DNA from: Pseudomonas sp. SCB32
GTDB taxonomy: Bacteria > Pseudomonadota > Gammaproteobacteria > Pseudomonadales > Pseudomonadaceae
Assembly (NCBI RefSeq): GCF_009189165.1
Contig: NZ_CP045118.1
Location: 3,224,001 to 3,288,000 of the forward strand
Direction of reading: 5' to 3'
DNA: 64,000 nt
Part shown: positions 1 through 8,545 of the stretch, piece after piece
How positions within the stretch are numbered: the first letter of the stretch is position 1
Layout of the letters: the number at the start of each line of letters is the position of its first letter
The notes under the pieces: generated by a model
Told to the model about the DNA's origin: nothing
The model's input: the letters and a program-made list of their open reading frames with translations, nothing else
Database searches by the model: none
Position numbers and translations under genes: made by a program

Positions 1-1203
1 CGAGGTGAAGACCAGCACCGCCACGCCAATGCTCGCGGTGATCGCCAGCGCCTTGATCACCGGGATGTCGATCAGCATCAGCACGCCGAAGCCCACTGCG
101 TCGCAGAGCAGCGCGCTGACCCCGGCCAGGAACAGGCGGCGGAAGGTGTTGCGCGCGGCCACCAGGCGATGGGTGCCACGGCCGATGTCCTGCATGATGC
201 CGTTCATCTTCTGCGTGGCGTGGGACACGCCGATGGCGAAGATCAGGAACGGCACCAGGATCGAGTACGGGTCCAGCGCGTAGCCCAGCCAGGCGATCAG
301 GCCCAGCTGCCAGATCACCGCCAGCAGCGAGCAGACGATCACCAGCAGGCTGCTGCGCAGGCAGCGGGTGTAGAGCAGGATGATGACGAAGGCCGAGACC
401 ACCGCCAGGCCGAAGAACATCATCACCCGGACCAGGCCATCGATCAGGTCGCCGACCAGCTTGGCGAAGCCGATCACGTGGATGCGGACGTTACCCTTGC
501 CCGGCTCGCCGGCATCGAAGGCGCGCTGGTCACCCTGGTATTCGTACTTCAGGCGCAGCGCGTCGAGCTGATGGGAGAACTGCTGGTAGTCGATGCCCTT
601 GCCGGTGGCCGAATCGTGGTCCAGCAGCGGCACCACCAGCATGCTCGAACGGAAATCATTGGCCACCAGGCTGCCGACGATGCCGGCGCGGGCGATGTTC
701 TGGCGCAGGCGCGCAATGCTCGCGGCGTCGCCGGCGTAGCCGTCGGGCATCACCGGGCCGCCCTGGAAGCCCTCCTCGGTGACTTCGGTCCAGCGCACCG
801 CCGGCGACCACAGCGATTTCATCCAGGCGCGGTCGACGCCGGGGCTGAGGAACAGCTGGTCGTTGATCTGCTTGAGGGTGTCCAGGTAGGCCGGGTCGAA
901 GATGTCCTCGCCACGGCTCTCCACCACCACCCGCACCGAGTTGCCCAGGCCCCGCAGCGCCCCGCGATTGTCCAGGTAGTTGCGGATGTAGGGATGGCTC
1001 TGCGGGATCATCTTCTCGAAGCTGGGCTTGATCTCCAGGCGGGTCACGGCCATCCAGCCGAGCAGCAGCGTGACCAGGGCGATCAGGCCGATGAACAGGA
1101 GCCGGTGGTTGAACACCAGGCGCTCCAGCGGGCTGCCGCTGTGCGCGTCGAAGTCCCGCAGATCGCTGATGACGGGCATCTGCCCTTGCTTGAGGTCGAC
1201 CAT
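1..1203 (-). CDS. RND/MMPL-family transporter, N-terminal part (runs off window)
   Basis: This is the N-terminal 401 codons of a resistance-nodulation-division permease of the MMPL type; the stop lies beyond base 1. Transmembrane helix 1 is at about residues 35-53 and is followed by a large periplasmic domain. A second cluster of helices begins near residue 245 and includes the family-typical segment IFAIGVSHATQKMNG. It is the last visible gene of a minus-strand operon, 23 bp after the YCF48 gene, with DUF1329 and DUF1302 genes upstream. Such quartets recur in pseudomonads and other degraders of hydrophobic compounds, and lipid or hydrophobe export has been inferred for them. The substrate cannot be read from sequence. 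The ATG at 1203 was chosen because it starts directly after the intergenic gap; its ribosome site is weak. Confidence 0.85.
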   Translation of the reverse strand, partial: MVDLKQGQMPVISDLRDFDAHSGSPLERLVFNHRLLFIGLIALVTLLLGWMAVTRLEIKPSFEKMIPQSHPYIRNYLDNRGALRGLGNSVRVVVESRGEDIFDPAYLDTLKQINDQLFLSPGVDRAWMKSLWSPAVRWTEVTEEGFQGGPVMPDGYAGDAASIARLRQNIARAGIVGSLVANDFRSSMLVVPLLDHDSATGKGIDYQQFSHQLDALRLKYEYQGDQRAFDAGEPGKGNVRIHVIGFAKLVGDLIDGLVRVMMFFGLAVVSAFVIILLYTRCLRSSLLVIVCSLLAVIWQLGLIAWLGYALDPYSILVPFLIFAIGVSHATQKMNGIMQDIGRGTHRLVAARNTFRRLFLAGVSALLCDAVGFGVLMLIDIPVIKALAITASIGVAVLVFTS

Positions 1204-1226
1204 AGTAGGCTGTCTCTTCTTTTTTC

Positions 1227-2291
1227 TTATTGGGAGAGCGGCAGCGCGCTGCGCTGCAGGCCGCGGTTGCCCACCAGCAGCAGACTGTCGCCGCTGACCA
1301 GGGCACCACTGACCGGCGTGCGCTGGGCCAGGGCCAGCGTTTTGAAGGAGGCGCCGTCGTCACGGCTGACCAGCCCCTGGCCGGCCTGGCTGAACAGGTA
1401 GAGGCCGCCATCGGCGCCCTCGCTGGCCGCCGTCAGGCTGACCGGCAGGCCGGTGTTTATCTCGCTCCAGTTCAACCCGCCATCCACGCTGCGCACCGCA
1501 TTGCCGCGCAGTCCGTAGGCGAACAGGAGGCCGGGCTTGCCGAGCAGGCCGAAGAAGGTGCCCTTGTACGGCGAGTTCAGCGCGACGAAGCGCTGTGCCT
1601 GGTGATCGAGCTTGAGCAGCAGGCCCTGCTCGCCAACGATGAACAGGTCGTCGCCCACCGCCGAAATGGCGGTCAGGTGCAGCGATTGCGGGTTTTCGAT
1701 GCGGTGGTTCCAGGGCTCCCAGCTGTGCCCGCCATCGGTGGTGTGCAGGATCAGGTTGAAGGCACCGATCACGAAACCCTCCTGGGCATTGCGGAACCAG
1801 AGGTCCAGGAACGGCTTGTCCGCCCCCTCCTCCTTCATGCGCCGCGACTGCTCCAGCAGGGTTTCGTTATCCGCCTGGGGATTGGCCGTGTAGTAATCGA
1901 GCATCAGCTGGCCGATAGCCCGGCCGTCGAGCTGGCGGGTCCAGTGCGAGCCACCGTCGGCGCTGTGCAGCACCACGCCGTCGTGGCCCACCGCCCAGCC
2001 GTCGCGCGGCGTGGGGAAGCGCACGGCGGTGAGGTCGGAGCTGACCGGCACTTCGGCCTGCTGCCAGTCCCTGCCGTCGTTGTCGGAAAAGAGGATGTGT
2101 CCACGCTGGCCGACCACCACCAGGCGCTTGTCCGCGCGGGCGATGGCCGCCAGCGGGCTGTTCAGGGCAATCGCGGTGTGCTGCGCCGGTTGGTCCAGCA
2201 CGTCGACGAATTCGCCGGCACCGGCGTGACCGGCGAGCAGCGCCAGTCCCAGCCCGGCGCTGGCCAGGGCGAGCTTGAAGGGAAATTGCAT
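1227..2291 (-). CDS. YCF48-related / BNR-repeat beta-propeller protein, exported
   Basis: A 354-residue secreted protein with a Sec signal peptide ending about residue 26 (AGHAGAG). The mature part is a set of repeated blades of the form VG..G.IL.S.DGG..W, for example VGHDGVVLHSADGGSHW and IGAFNLILHTTDGGHSW. This is the pattern of photosystem assembly factor YCF48/HCF136-like propellers and BNR sialidase repeats. No catalytic residues of sialidases are apparent, so it is more likely a periplasmic scaffold or chaperone for the adjacent RND permease than an enzyme. It lies 62 bp after the DUF1329 gene and 23 bp before the permease, all on one strand, so co-transcription is likely. The role is inferred from context only. 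Confidence 0.85.
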   Translation of the reverse strand: MQFPFKLALASAGLGLALLAGHAGAGEFVDVLDQPAQHTAIALNSPLAAIARADKRLVVVGQRGHILFSDNDGRDWQQAEVPVSSDLTAVRFPTPRDGWAVGHDGVVLHSADGGSHWTRQLDGRAIGQLMLDYYTANPQADNETLLEQSRRMKEEGADKPFLDLWFRNAQEGFVIGAFNLILHTTDGGHSWEPWNHRIENPQSLHLTAISAVGDDLFIVGEQGLLLKLDHQAQRFVALNSPYKGTFFGLLGKPGLLFAYGLRGNAVRSVDGGLNWSEINTGLPVSLTAASEGADGGLYLFSQAGQGLVSRDDGASFKTLALAQRTPVSGALVSGDSLLLVGNRGLQRSALPLSQ

Positions 2292-2353
2292 TCGGCTACC
2301 TCGATGGGAAAGGCGCGGCGGCCTCGTGAGCCGCCGCGACCGGGCTCGTCCTC

Positions 2354-3712
2354 TTAGCGGATGCCGCTGCCTGCAAGGGCTTCAGGCGACCACTGGGTGG
2401 CGGCCAGTGGGTCGATGTAGCTGATGCCGCCGTACGGACCGACGACGCCGTTGATGTTGTAGGAACCGGCGGTCAGGTCGTAGATCATGAACGGCGTGGC
2501 GTCCGGGATGCGCTTGTCGTAGCTCTGGCTGAGGAAGGCGAAGGAGCCGCGATAGAGCTGGCCACGGGCGTCATACTGGTCGGAGGCCAGGGCCACCCAG
2601 CTGTCCTCGTCGAGGTAGAAGCGGCGCTTGGCGTAGATGTGCCGCGCACCGGACTTCAGCGTACCTTCCACCACCCACACGCGGTGTTTCTCCCAGCGCA
2701 CGTAATCCGGCGACAGGTGATTGGGCGTGACCACCGGCTTGATGTCGCTGGCGTAGGTCAGGCGGTAGGTGTTGTAGGGCACGATCAGTTCCTGCTTGCC
2801 CACCAGTTTCCAGTCGTAGCGGTCCAGCGCGCCGTTGAAGACGAACACGTCGTCGTAGGTGCCGGCGCCGGCCATGCCGGGGTTCGGGGTGTCGTAGGCC
2901 AGGTTCGGTGCCAGCTTCACACGGCGCTGGCCGGGCAGGTACTGCCAGGCGCGGCGCGGTTGCTGTAGCGGGTTTGCGGCGTCCTTGAGCATCATCGCCT
3001 CGCCAGCGCGACGGGCCGGGCCGCTGTAGTACAGCTTCATCTGGTAGTAGACCTCGGAGCCCTTCACCGGCTGGTTGAGGTTCTCGTAGATCGGGTAGTT
3101 GATGAACGCCTGGCCGGTGGTGGCGAGATTCGCACTGCCCGAGGAGTCGACGTTCCAGGAGTCGTACTTGGCCTTGATGTTCACCCCCTGGTAACGCAGC
3201 AGGAAGTTCCACATGGCCTCGGCGCCGGTCTTCGGAATCGGGAACGGCACGCCTGGCAGCGCGTTGTCGATGGCGGTGCCGCCTTCGAGCGACTGGGTGG
3301 CGACGGCGTTCTTCCTGCTGTTCTCCAGCACCGCATCCGGCAGCGCGGCGCTGCGGTGGGTCGGGTAGATGTCGACGCGGAAGCTCGGGTAGCGCTTGGC
3401 CAGTTCGACGGTGGTGGCGGTCAGCTGGCTCTTGTACTGGTCGACGTTCTTGCCGTCGATCACCAGCACCGGCTTCTCACCGGCGAAAGGGTCCGGGCGC
3501 ATGCTGTCGCCGGCCTTGAAGCCTGCCGGGGCACTGGTCAGGCCGCCGCTATAGGCGGGAATCGAACCATCGCTGCTGGCGGCCTTTTCGGCACCGACCA
3601 GGGTCAGGGTAGAGCCGAGTTGGGCGGCATCCTGGGGCGAGACGGCGGCCTGGGCCGCGCCACACAGAGCCAGGCCAAGGGCCGTGGCGATCAGGGTAGG
3701 CTTGAAGTTCAT
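2354..3712 (-). CDS. DUF1329 domain-containing outer-membrane/periplasmic protein
   Basis: A 452-residue exported protein. The start at 3712 gives a clean Sec signal peptide (cleavage after GAAQA, about residue 22), follows an AG-rich ribosome site and leaves a 41 bp gap to the upstream gene; a longer frame up to 3847 would overlap that gene and bury the signal. The body matches the DUF1329 family, a LolA/LolB-like fold of about 450 residues whose genes almost always sit next to DUF1302 genes. Members are thought to handle hydrophobic ligands at the outer membrane, but no activity is established. It is the second of four co-oriented genes (DUF1302, DUF1329, YCF48, MMPL). Confidence 0.88.
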   Translation of the reverse strand: MNFKPTLIATALGLALCGAAQAAVSPQDAAQLGSTLTLVGAEKAASSDGSIPAYSGGLTSAPAGFKAGDSMRPDPFAGEKPVLVIDGKNVDQYKSQLTATTVELAKRYPSFRVDIYPTHRSAALPDAVLENSRKNAVATQSLEGGTAIDNALPGVPFPIPKTGAEAMWNFLLRYQGVNIKAKYDSWNVDSSGSANLATTGQAFINYPIYENLNQPVKGSEVYYQMKLYYSGPARRAGEAMMLKDAANPLQQPRRAWQYLPGQRRVKLAPNLAYDTPNPGMAGAGTYDDVFVFNGALDRYDWKLVGKQELIVPYNTYRLTYASDIKPVVTPNHLSPDYVRWEKHRVWVVEGTLKSGARHIYAKRRFYLDEDSWVALASDQYDARGQLYRGSFAFLSQSYDKRIPDATPFMIYDLTAGSYNINGVVGPYGGISYIDPLAATQWSPEALAGSGIR

Positions 3713-3753
3713 GCTGTTTTTCTCCTGCTCCGGGTAAGGAGCCTGGGGTGAAA

Positions 3754-5598
3754 TCAGAAGGTCGCCTTGAGGGACGCGGTCACCATGCCGCGGTCCTTCA
3801 GCAGGGGGGCGAGGCCGCCCTGCGAGGTGATCTGTCCGGGGATGCACTGGTACTGCCCGTTAGCCCCGGGGGTGTTGTTGTCGTGCCCGCTTTCGCAGGT
3901 ATCGAAGGGACCGAACGCGTCGACGTACTTCAGATCGAAGCGGTATTGCTGGTGGAAGTCCGCGGCCACGCCGACCGAGTAGCTGCCCGCATCCTCGTTG
4001 CCGCCCAATTGCACCGCCGAGTTGCCGTGCAGGCCGACGTTGTAGGCCAGCGGCATGGACAGGTCGACGCCGGGGAAGGCCTGGTACCAGGTCGGGGTGA
4101 AGTTGGCGGACATGGCGTAGGCATTGGGGGTGACCTTGTCCACACCGCGGTAGCTGGAGTCACCCTTGAAGGTCTGCTCACCTTCGGTGACCTGGATCAG
4201 GTGCGTCAGGGTGCCTTCCACCGCCAGCGACGAGGCGTCCCACAGCGGGGTGGCACCGAAGGTCACCAGGCCGTTGAGTACGACGTGGAAGGTACGGCCG
4301 CGGGCCAGGCCCGTGTCGCCGCTGCTGGGCACCGAACCGATCAGGTTGGCGCCGTTGATCAGCCCTTTTTGCGCTGCGCTGTAGAGCGTCGAGTTGACGG
4401 TGGTGAAGTTGCTCGCCAGCGGCATGTTCTCGCGGTAGTTCAGGTCCATGCCGACGCTCACCCCGGCGACTTCCTTCGACAGGCTGATGCCGTAGATGTC
4501 GATGTCATCGGCGTAGGCCGTGAAGTAATTCATGCCCTGCAGGCCGGCGAGACCGGCCTTCTGCATGTTCGGCGCCTCCACCAGCACCGCCGGCAGAGTG
4601 TCGGAGGTCTTGCGGTAGTAGAAGCCCAGGGTGCCGTCGAGCCACTCCGGGCTCCACTTGGCCATCAGGCCATAGTCGCCGGTGTTGCTCGGCTCGCGGT
4701 CATGCCCGCGCGGGGCGCCGTAGAAGGCATTGAGCGAGGGCAGCGGCAGCCAGAAGACGTTGCCGCCGTCGTTGAGCATGTCGTAGGGGCCCATGTAGGT
4801 GCCGCCTTCGGGGAAGCGCGAATTCTGGAACTCGAGGAAGTACTGCGCGGCCAGGGTCAGCTCGGGGTTCACCGTCAGCGAGGCGGACAGCTGGTTGCGC
4901 GGCATGAACAGCTCTTTCGCCTCGGTGCCCGGCACGTTGTACAGCTTGCCCAGGTCCAGGGCCGACTGGCCGTAGTTGATGCCGTTGGCGGCGCTGAACA
5001 GGGTCTCGCCCCAGTAGACGGTGTGGCGACCGAGCTTGCCGCTGAGCTGCATATCGTCACCGACCTGGTGGCTGGCGAAGACGAAGGCGTCCAGCAGTTC
5101 GCCTGAGGGACCGTTGTAGTAGCGGTCGGCGAAGGTGCTCAGGCCGTGGGTCGAGGACTGGGCACCGCGCGGTGCGATCACCGTGCCGTTGGCGCTGACC
5201 AGATGGCCAGCGTTGCCCTTCTGGCCGGGGAAGGGATTATCGGAGCCGACATCGTCGTAGGCATGGTCGTACCAGCCGGCGGCGCTGACGCGGAAGCCCA
5301 TGGTGTCGCGGTAGACGAAGTCCAACTCGCTGAGCAGGTCGAAGCGCTGGGTCACCGGGCTGCCGGCAGAGAAGTTGCGATCACCGTCGTTGGTGTTGGC
5401 GGTGCCGGCGATCTTGCTGTTGGCCGATTCCACCCGCTGCCCGTAGCTGAGCTTGACGGTGTTGTCGAAGCGTACGGCGATGTCCGGATTGCCGGTGTTC
5501 AGTTCGAACGCCTGGGCCGTGGTGCCGCCGAAGGCGCTGATGATTGCCGTAGCGAGCAGGCAGCGGCGCAGCCGCGGTGAGTTGCTCTGGTAGTGCAT
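3754..5598 (-). CDS. DUF1302 domain-containing outer-membrane beta-barrel protein
   Basis: A 614-residue protein with a signal peptide ending near residue 30 (TTAQA). The rest is rich in alternating polar/aromatic strands and ends in a short sequence finishing with Phe (SLKATF), the usual terminus of outer-membrane barrels. Length and composition fit the DUF1302 family, barrel-like proteins paired with DUF1329 proteins. It is the first gene of the operon that continues with DUF1329, YCF48 and an MMPL permease, so the four products could form a path from inner membrane to outer membrane for a hydrophobic substrate. That route is an inference; neither direction nor substrate is shown by sequence. 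Confidence 0.88.
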   Translation of the reverse strand: MHYQSNSPRLRRCLLATAIISAFGGTTAQAFELNTGNPDIAVRFDNTVKLSYGQRVESANSKIAGTANTNDGDRNFSAGSPVTQRFDLLSELDFVYRDTMGFRVSAAGWYDHAYDDVGSDNPFPGQKGNAGHLVSANGTVIAPRGAQSSTHGLSTFADRYYNGPSGELLDAFVFASHQVGDDMQLSGKLGRHTVYWGETLFSAANGINYGQSALDLGKLYNVPGTEAKELFMPRNQLSASLTVNPELTLAAQYFLEFQNSRFPEGGTYMGPYDMLNDGGNVFWLPLPSLNAFYGAPRGHDREPSNTGDYGLMAKWSPEWLDGTLGFYYRKTSDTLPAVLVEAPNMQKAGLAGLQGMNYFTAYADDIDIYGISLSKEVAGVSVGMDLNYRENMPLASNFTTVNSTLYSAAQKGLINGANLIGSVPSSGDTGLARGRTFHVVLNGLVTFGATPLWDASSLAVEGTLTHLIQVTEGEQTFKGDSSYRGVDKVTPNAYAMSANFTPTWYQAFPGVDLSMPLAYNVGLHGNSAVQLGGNEDAGSYSVGVAADFHQQYRFDLKYVDAFGPFDTCESGHDNNTPGANGQYQCIPGQITSQGGLAPLLKDRGMVTASLKATF

Positions 5599-5693
5599 GC
5601 GTGTGCTCCATTTCTTGTTGTTATCGAGACGCTATCCGGGTCCGTCATGCGGCCCTTGCCCACGCCGCTTTCAGGGCGAACGGGGGCCATACC

Positions 5694-5710
5694 CCGGCGC
5701 CAGGCGCCGG
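5694..5710. terminator. GC-rich inverted repeat between hydrolase and DUF1302 genes
   Basis: A perfect 8-bp inverted repeat (CCGGCGCC, one-base loop, GGCGCCGG) lies 23 bp beyond the stop of the hydrolase gene and about 95 bp ahead of the DUF1302 start. No T-run follows on either strand, so it may be a weak or factor-assisted terminator, or a protein site, that separates the hydrolase from the four-gene operon. Confidence 0.35.
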
Positions 5711-5732
5711 AGCATGAATTTCCTTGCAGGTA

Positions 5733-6296
5733 TCAGCGATCCAGCATGTGGACCAGGGCATCCCCTTCGGGCCAGTCGCCGAAGCCGGAGGCAGGGTTCA
5801 TGTGGCCGACGCGGCCCAGCTCCACTACGCTCGCGCCCCAGGCGCTGGCCATGCGCTGCACGGCTTCTGGCGAGGCGAGCGGATCGTTTTCGCTGGCCGC
5901 CACCAGGCAGGGGAACGGCAAGGGCTGCTGCGGCAGCGGTGCCCAGCCACGCTCGGCGAGGTTCGCCGGGCTCGGGTAGTGCTCCGGCCATTGGCCTTCG
6001 AGGTCCGGCGGGGTCACCAGCAGCGCGCCCTTGATCAGGCGGTTGTGGCGGGCTGCCCAGTGCGCCACCATCAGGGTGCCGGCGCTGTGGGCGACCAGGA
6101 TCACCGGACCTTCGATCTGCGCCAGCTCGTGCTGGATGGCCGCGACGCGGGCATCGAGATCGAGCTTGTCCTCGGTCAGCGGTGGCACGCTGCGAGCATT
6201 GGGCAGGCGGGCCTGAAGATGGGTCTGCCAATGTTCGGCCACGTGATCGCGCAGGCCGGGAACGATGAGGACGGTGGTGGAGTTGTTGTGTTTCAC
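5733..6296 (-). CDS. RBBP9/YdeN-family serine hydrolase
   Basis: A small alpha/beta hydrolase of 187 residues, the usual size for the RBBP9/YdeN family. The start is the GTG at 6296, which has a good ribosome site (AAGGTGA) and gives the family N-terminus KHNNSTTVLIVPGL; the upstream in-frame extension lacks family similarity. The nucleophile elbow is AHSAG (Ser71), with Ala replacing the first Gly of GxSxG. The acid is probably Asp in SENDPLAS and the base His in VGHMNPASG. No signal peptide is present, so it is cytoplasmic. It is divergent from the AraC-type regulator at 6643 and precedes the DUF1302 operon on the same strand. The physiological substrate is unknown. Confidence 0.85.
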   Translation of the reverse strand: MKHNNSTTVLIVPGLRDHVAEHWQTHLQARLPNARSVPPLTEDKLDLDARVAAIQHELAQIEGPVILVAHSAGTLMVAHWAARHNRLIKGALLVTPPDLEGQWPEHYPSPANLAERGWAPLPQQPLPFPCLVAASENDPLASPEAVQRMASAWGASVVELGRVGHMNPASGFGDWPEGDALVHMLDR

Positions 6297-6580
6297 CGGG
6301 TCACCTTTCAACTTTTCGAACTTGTTGGACAAGACAGTAGAGGCAGCCCGGCTACGCTGCTTTGCATAGAACGTCAGGCACTTCGCAATTGATGACAGCA
6401 CAGACGCCATCCGGCACTCTGTGCCTAGGCCAGATCCCACGTATTGCGCGAGCTAGGGCCCTTCGATGGGTGTCGATGGCGCTGGCCGATATGCAAAACT
6501 TCGTACACGCTTTACTGAACTCGCCGATACACTCTGTCGTCATCGAACAAGCCAAACGCGCTCCGGTGATGGATCGGCAC

Positions 6581-6597
6581 CTGTCATTTCGTGACAG
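6581..6597. promoter_or_regulatory. Palindromic operator-like site upstream of AraC-type gene
   Basis: The 17-mer CTGTCATTTCGTGACAG is a perfect 6-bp inverted repeat around a 5-bp centre, 46 bp upstream of the regulator start. Its last 14 bases recur exactly at 15081-15094 in the promoter of the seven-gene operon. The rest of the 346-bp gap (6297-6642) holds the divergent promoter region of the hydrolase and shows no gene. Confidence 0.5.
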
Positions 6598-6642
6598 ACA
6601 CCCGCAGCGTGACGCAGCCACAAGAACAAGAAGGCGATCGGC

Positions 6643-7656
6643 ATGACCCCAATGGTTCGTATTGCGGCACTGACCAACTACCTTGAGGTGGCGCGCCACT
6701 TCGGGCTCAACCCCCAGCAACAGCTCAGCCAGGCGGGCCTCAGCCTGTCCATGCTGGAGCACCCCGAGCAGCGCGTGCCCATCACCCCGGTGGTAAGCCT
6801 GCTGGAAGAATCGGCCCGCGCGTGCGGCTGCGAGACCTTCGGCCTGCGCATGGCCGAATCCCGCCAGCTCGCAGATTTCGGCGTGATCAGTCTGCTGATC
6901 ACCCACCAGGCGACCCTGCGCGAAGCCATCGATACCATCGTCCAGTACCGCCACCTGATCAATGAATCGCTGGCCCTGTACGTGGACCAGGAAGGCAAGA
7001 CCGCGATCCTGCGCGAAGAGATCATCACCGTGCCGCCGATGCCCATGCGCCAGGGCATCGAACTGGCCATCGGCACGCTCTACCGCCTCTGCGCCGCCCT
7101 CCTCGGCCCGCACTGGCGGCCGATGAGCGTCAACCTCAGCCACGACGCGCCAGCCGACCTGCAGGTGCACAAGCGCCTGTTCGGCTGCAAGGTGGAGTTC
7201 GGCAGCGAGTTCAATGGCATCGTGATCCCGGCAGCCGACCTCGACGCCTCCAACCCCATGGCCGACCCGGCCATGGCCCGCCACGCGCGCAGCTTCGTCG
7301 ACTCACTGCCCGGCGCCACCGACGGCAGCACCCTGAACGAGGTGCGCAAGGCCATCTACCTGCTGCTGCCCATGGGCCGCGCCACCATCGAACAGATCGC
7401 CCAGTCCCTGGGACTGAACGTGCGCACCCTGCAGCGGCGCCTGGAAGAGAACGGCGTGACCTTCTCCGACCTGATCAACGAAGTGCGCCGGGAGCTGGTG
7501 CTGCGCTACATGGAGAACCCGCGCTACTCGCTCAGCCGGATTGCCGATCTGCTCGGGTATGGGATGCCCAGTTCGTTCACCCGCTGGTTCACCATTCAGT
7601 ACGGCATGTCGCCGGCGGCCTGGCGGCGGGACCATATGGGGCGGGAGTCGGAGTGA
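6643..7656 (+). CDS. AraC-family transcriptional regulator (OruR/arabinose-binding-domain type)
   Basis: A 337-residue regulator. Residues about 20-210 match the N-terminal ligand-binding domain seen in OruR/ArgR-like AraC proteins of pseudomonads (the LGLRMAES-type segment is FGLRMAESRQ). The C-terminal 100 residues carry two helix-turn-helix motifs, including IEQIAQSLGLNVRTLQRRL and LSRIADLLGYGMPSSFTRWF. The start is the ATG at 6643, following GGCGATCGGC. It is divergent from the hydrolase. An operator-like palindrome 46 bp upstream shares 14 bases with the promoter of the quinone oxidoreductase/TauD operon 8 kb away, so it may control both itself and that operon; this is an inference from the shared site. 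Confidence 0.9.
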   Translation: MTPMVRIAALTNYLEVARHFGLNPQQQLSQAGLSLSMLEHPEQRVPITPVVSLLEESARACGCETFGLRMAESRQLADFGVISLLITHQATLREAIDTIVQYRHLINESLALYVDQEGKTAILREEIITVPPMPMRQGIELAIGTLYRLCAALLGPHWRPMSVNLSHDAPADLQVHKRLFGCKVEFGSEFNGIVIPAADLDASNPMADPAMARHARSFVDSLPGATDGSTLNEVRKAIYLLLPMGRATIEQIAQSLGLNVRTLQRRLEENGVTFSDLINEVRRELVLRYMENPRYSLSRIADLLGYGMPSSFTRWFTIQYGMSPAAWRRDHMGRESE

Positions 7657-7738
7657 GGTTTCGCTCGGTTGAGCTTCTGTAGGAGCGGACTTTGTCCGTG
7701 ATGCTGACAACAGCTAAAGCGTTATCCGCTGTCCTGTT

Positions 7739-8035
7739 CTGTGTTTCTGCGCCGCTTCGGTGTGGGCTGAGAGATTTTGTGTCGCCCCCTCGGGCGAGTC
7801 CCTTTTGTCAAACGTCGGATAGCCGCCCTCACAAAAGGAACCAAAAAGTCTCGTCCCGGCATCCGGGTCTTCGCTTCGCTCAGACTTCCCTCCTTCCGGT
7901 ATCGCTCCGAGGGTCGGCGTAGAAGGGCCATCCCTGGCCCTCTACGCCTCTCGCGGCATCCATGCCGCTCGCCCCTCTGCGCAATACCTCCACTCGGCCT
8001 CCTGACGGGACTCTGCGCGCGCCTGCGACTTTGGC
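7739..8035 (-). repeat. Structured dispersed repeat, copy A (inverted orientation)
   Basis: This copy of a long intergenic repeat reads on the minus strand. It shares with copies B (8219), C (30206) and D (36118) the conserved hairpin core CGCCCGAGGGGGCG, the segment GCGGCATGGATGCCGC and the CCGAAGCGGCGCAGAAACAC tail. In this copy the long stem is TCCCTTTTGT (7799-7808) paired with ACAAAAGGAA (7831-7840), a different sequence from the other copies but still paired. The short open frames across it show no codon bias or ribosome sites and are not genes. It lies in the convergent gap after the AraC-type gene. Confidence 0.8.
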
Positions 8036-8058
8036 TGCTTTATGTTGGATTGCTCTTC

Positions 8059-8125
8059 GTAGGATGGCGTAGAGCGAAGCGAAACCCATCATGGCGGATA
8101 ACGCTGCGCGTTATTCACCCTACAG
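8059..8125. repeat. REP-like element (GTAGGATGGCGTAGAGCGAA family)
   Basis: A single-armed copy of the short repeat that also occurs as full inverted pairs at 25815, 35845 and 41325 and as a half copy near 44721. It sits in the spacer between repeat copies A and B. It is typical of short palindromic elements scattered in Pseudomonas intergenic DNA. Confidence 0.65.
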
Positions 8126-8218
8126 GTGTTCATCCTGCAACGTGGGTGCTGTGACAAGCCTTCGCGGACAAGGTCCGCTCCTACGGGAGCACAGCTCCGC
8201 TCTGGCTCTGGCTCTGGC

Positions 8219-8541
8219 TTTAAAGACTTCCAGAGAAACCTCCGCACGCACCGGAGCGCCCCTTCAGGAGGCCGAGTGGAATCGGAGTTTCAGGGGTTGA
8301 GCGGCATGGATGCCGCGAGAGCGTCGTTGGGCCATGGATGGCCCGTCGACGCGGGCCCCTGAAACTTCGATGGAGCGAGGGGAGTCCCGCGAAGCGGGAC
8401 CCGGATGATGGGGCACAGACCTTTGCCTACTTTGGGTGGGGCGGCCATCCGTCGTTTGCCAAAGTAGGTCGCCCGAGGGGGCGAAACAAAAGACATCCGA
8501 GCACGCCGAAGCGGCGCAGAAACACCCAGCCAAAAAACCAA
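8219..8541 (+). repeat. Structured dispersed repeat, copy B
   Basis: The most complete copy of the long repeat. Predicted stems read by eye are: 8279-8296 with 8355-8372; GCGGCA/TGCCGC (8301-8316); GCGTCG/CGACGC (8321-8326 with 8347-8352) enclosing GGGCC/GGCCC; GTCCCGC/GCGGGAC (8384-8400); CCTACTTTGG/CCAAAGTAGG (8426-8435 with 8459-8468); and TCGCCC/GGGCGA. Copies A and D have different bases in several of these stems but keep pairing. It lies head-to-head with copy A, and the two bracket shorter repeats. No protein-coding function is evident. Confidence 0.8.
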
Positions 8542-8545
8542 AAAC

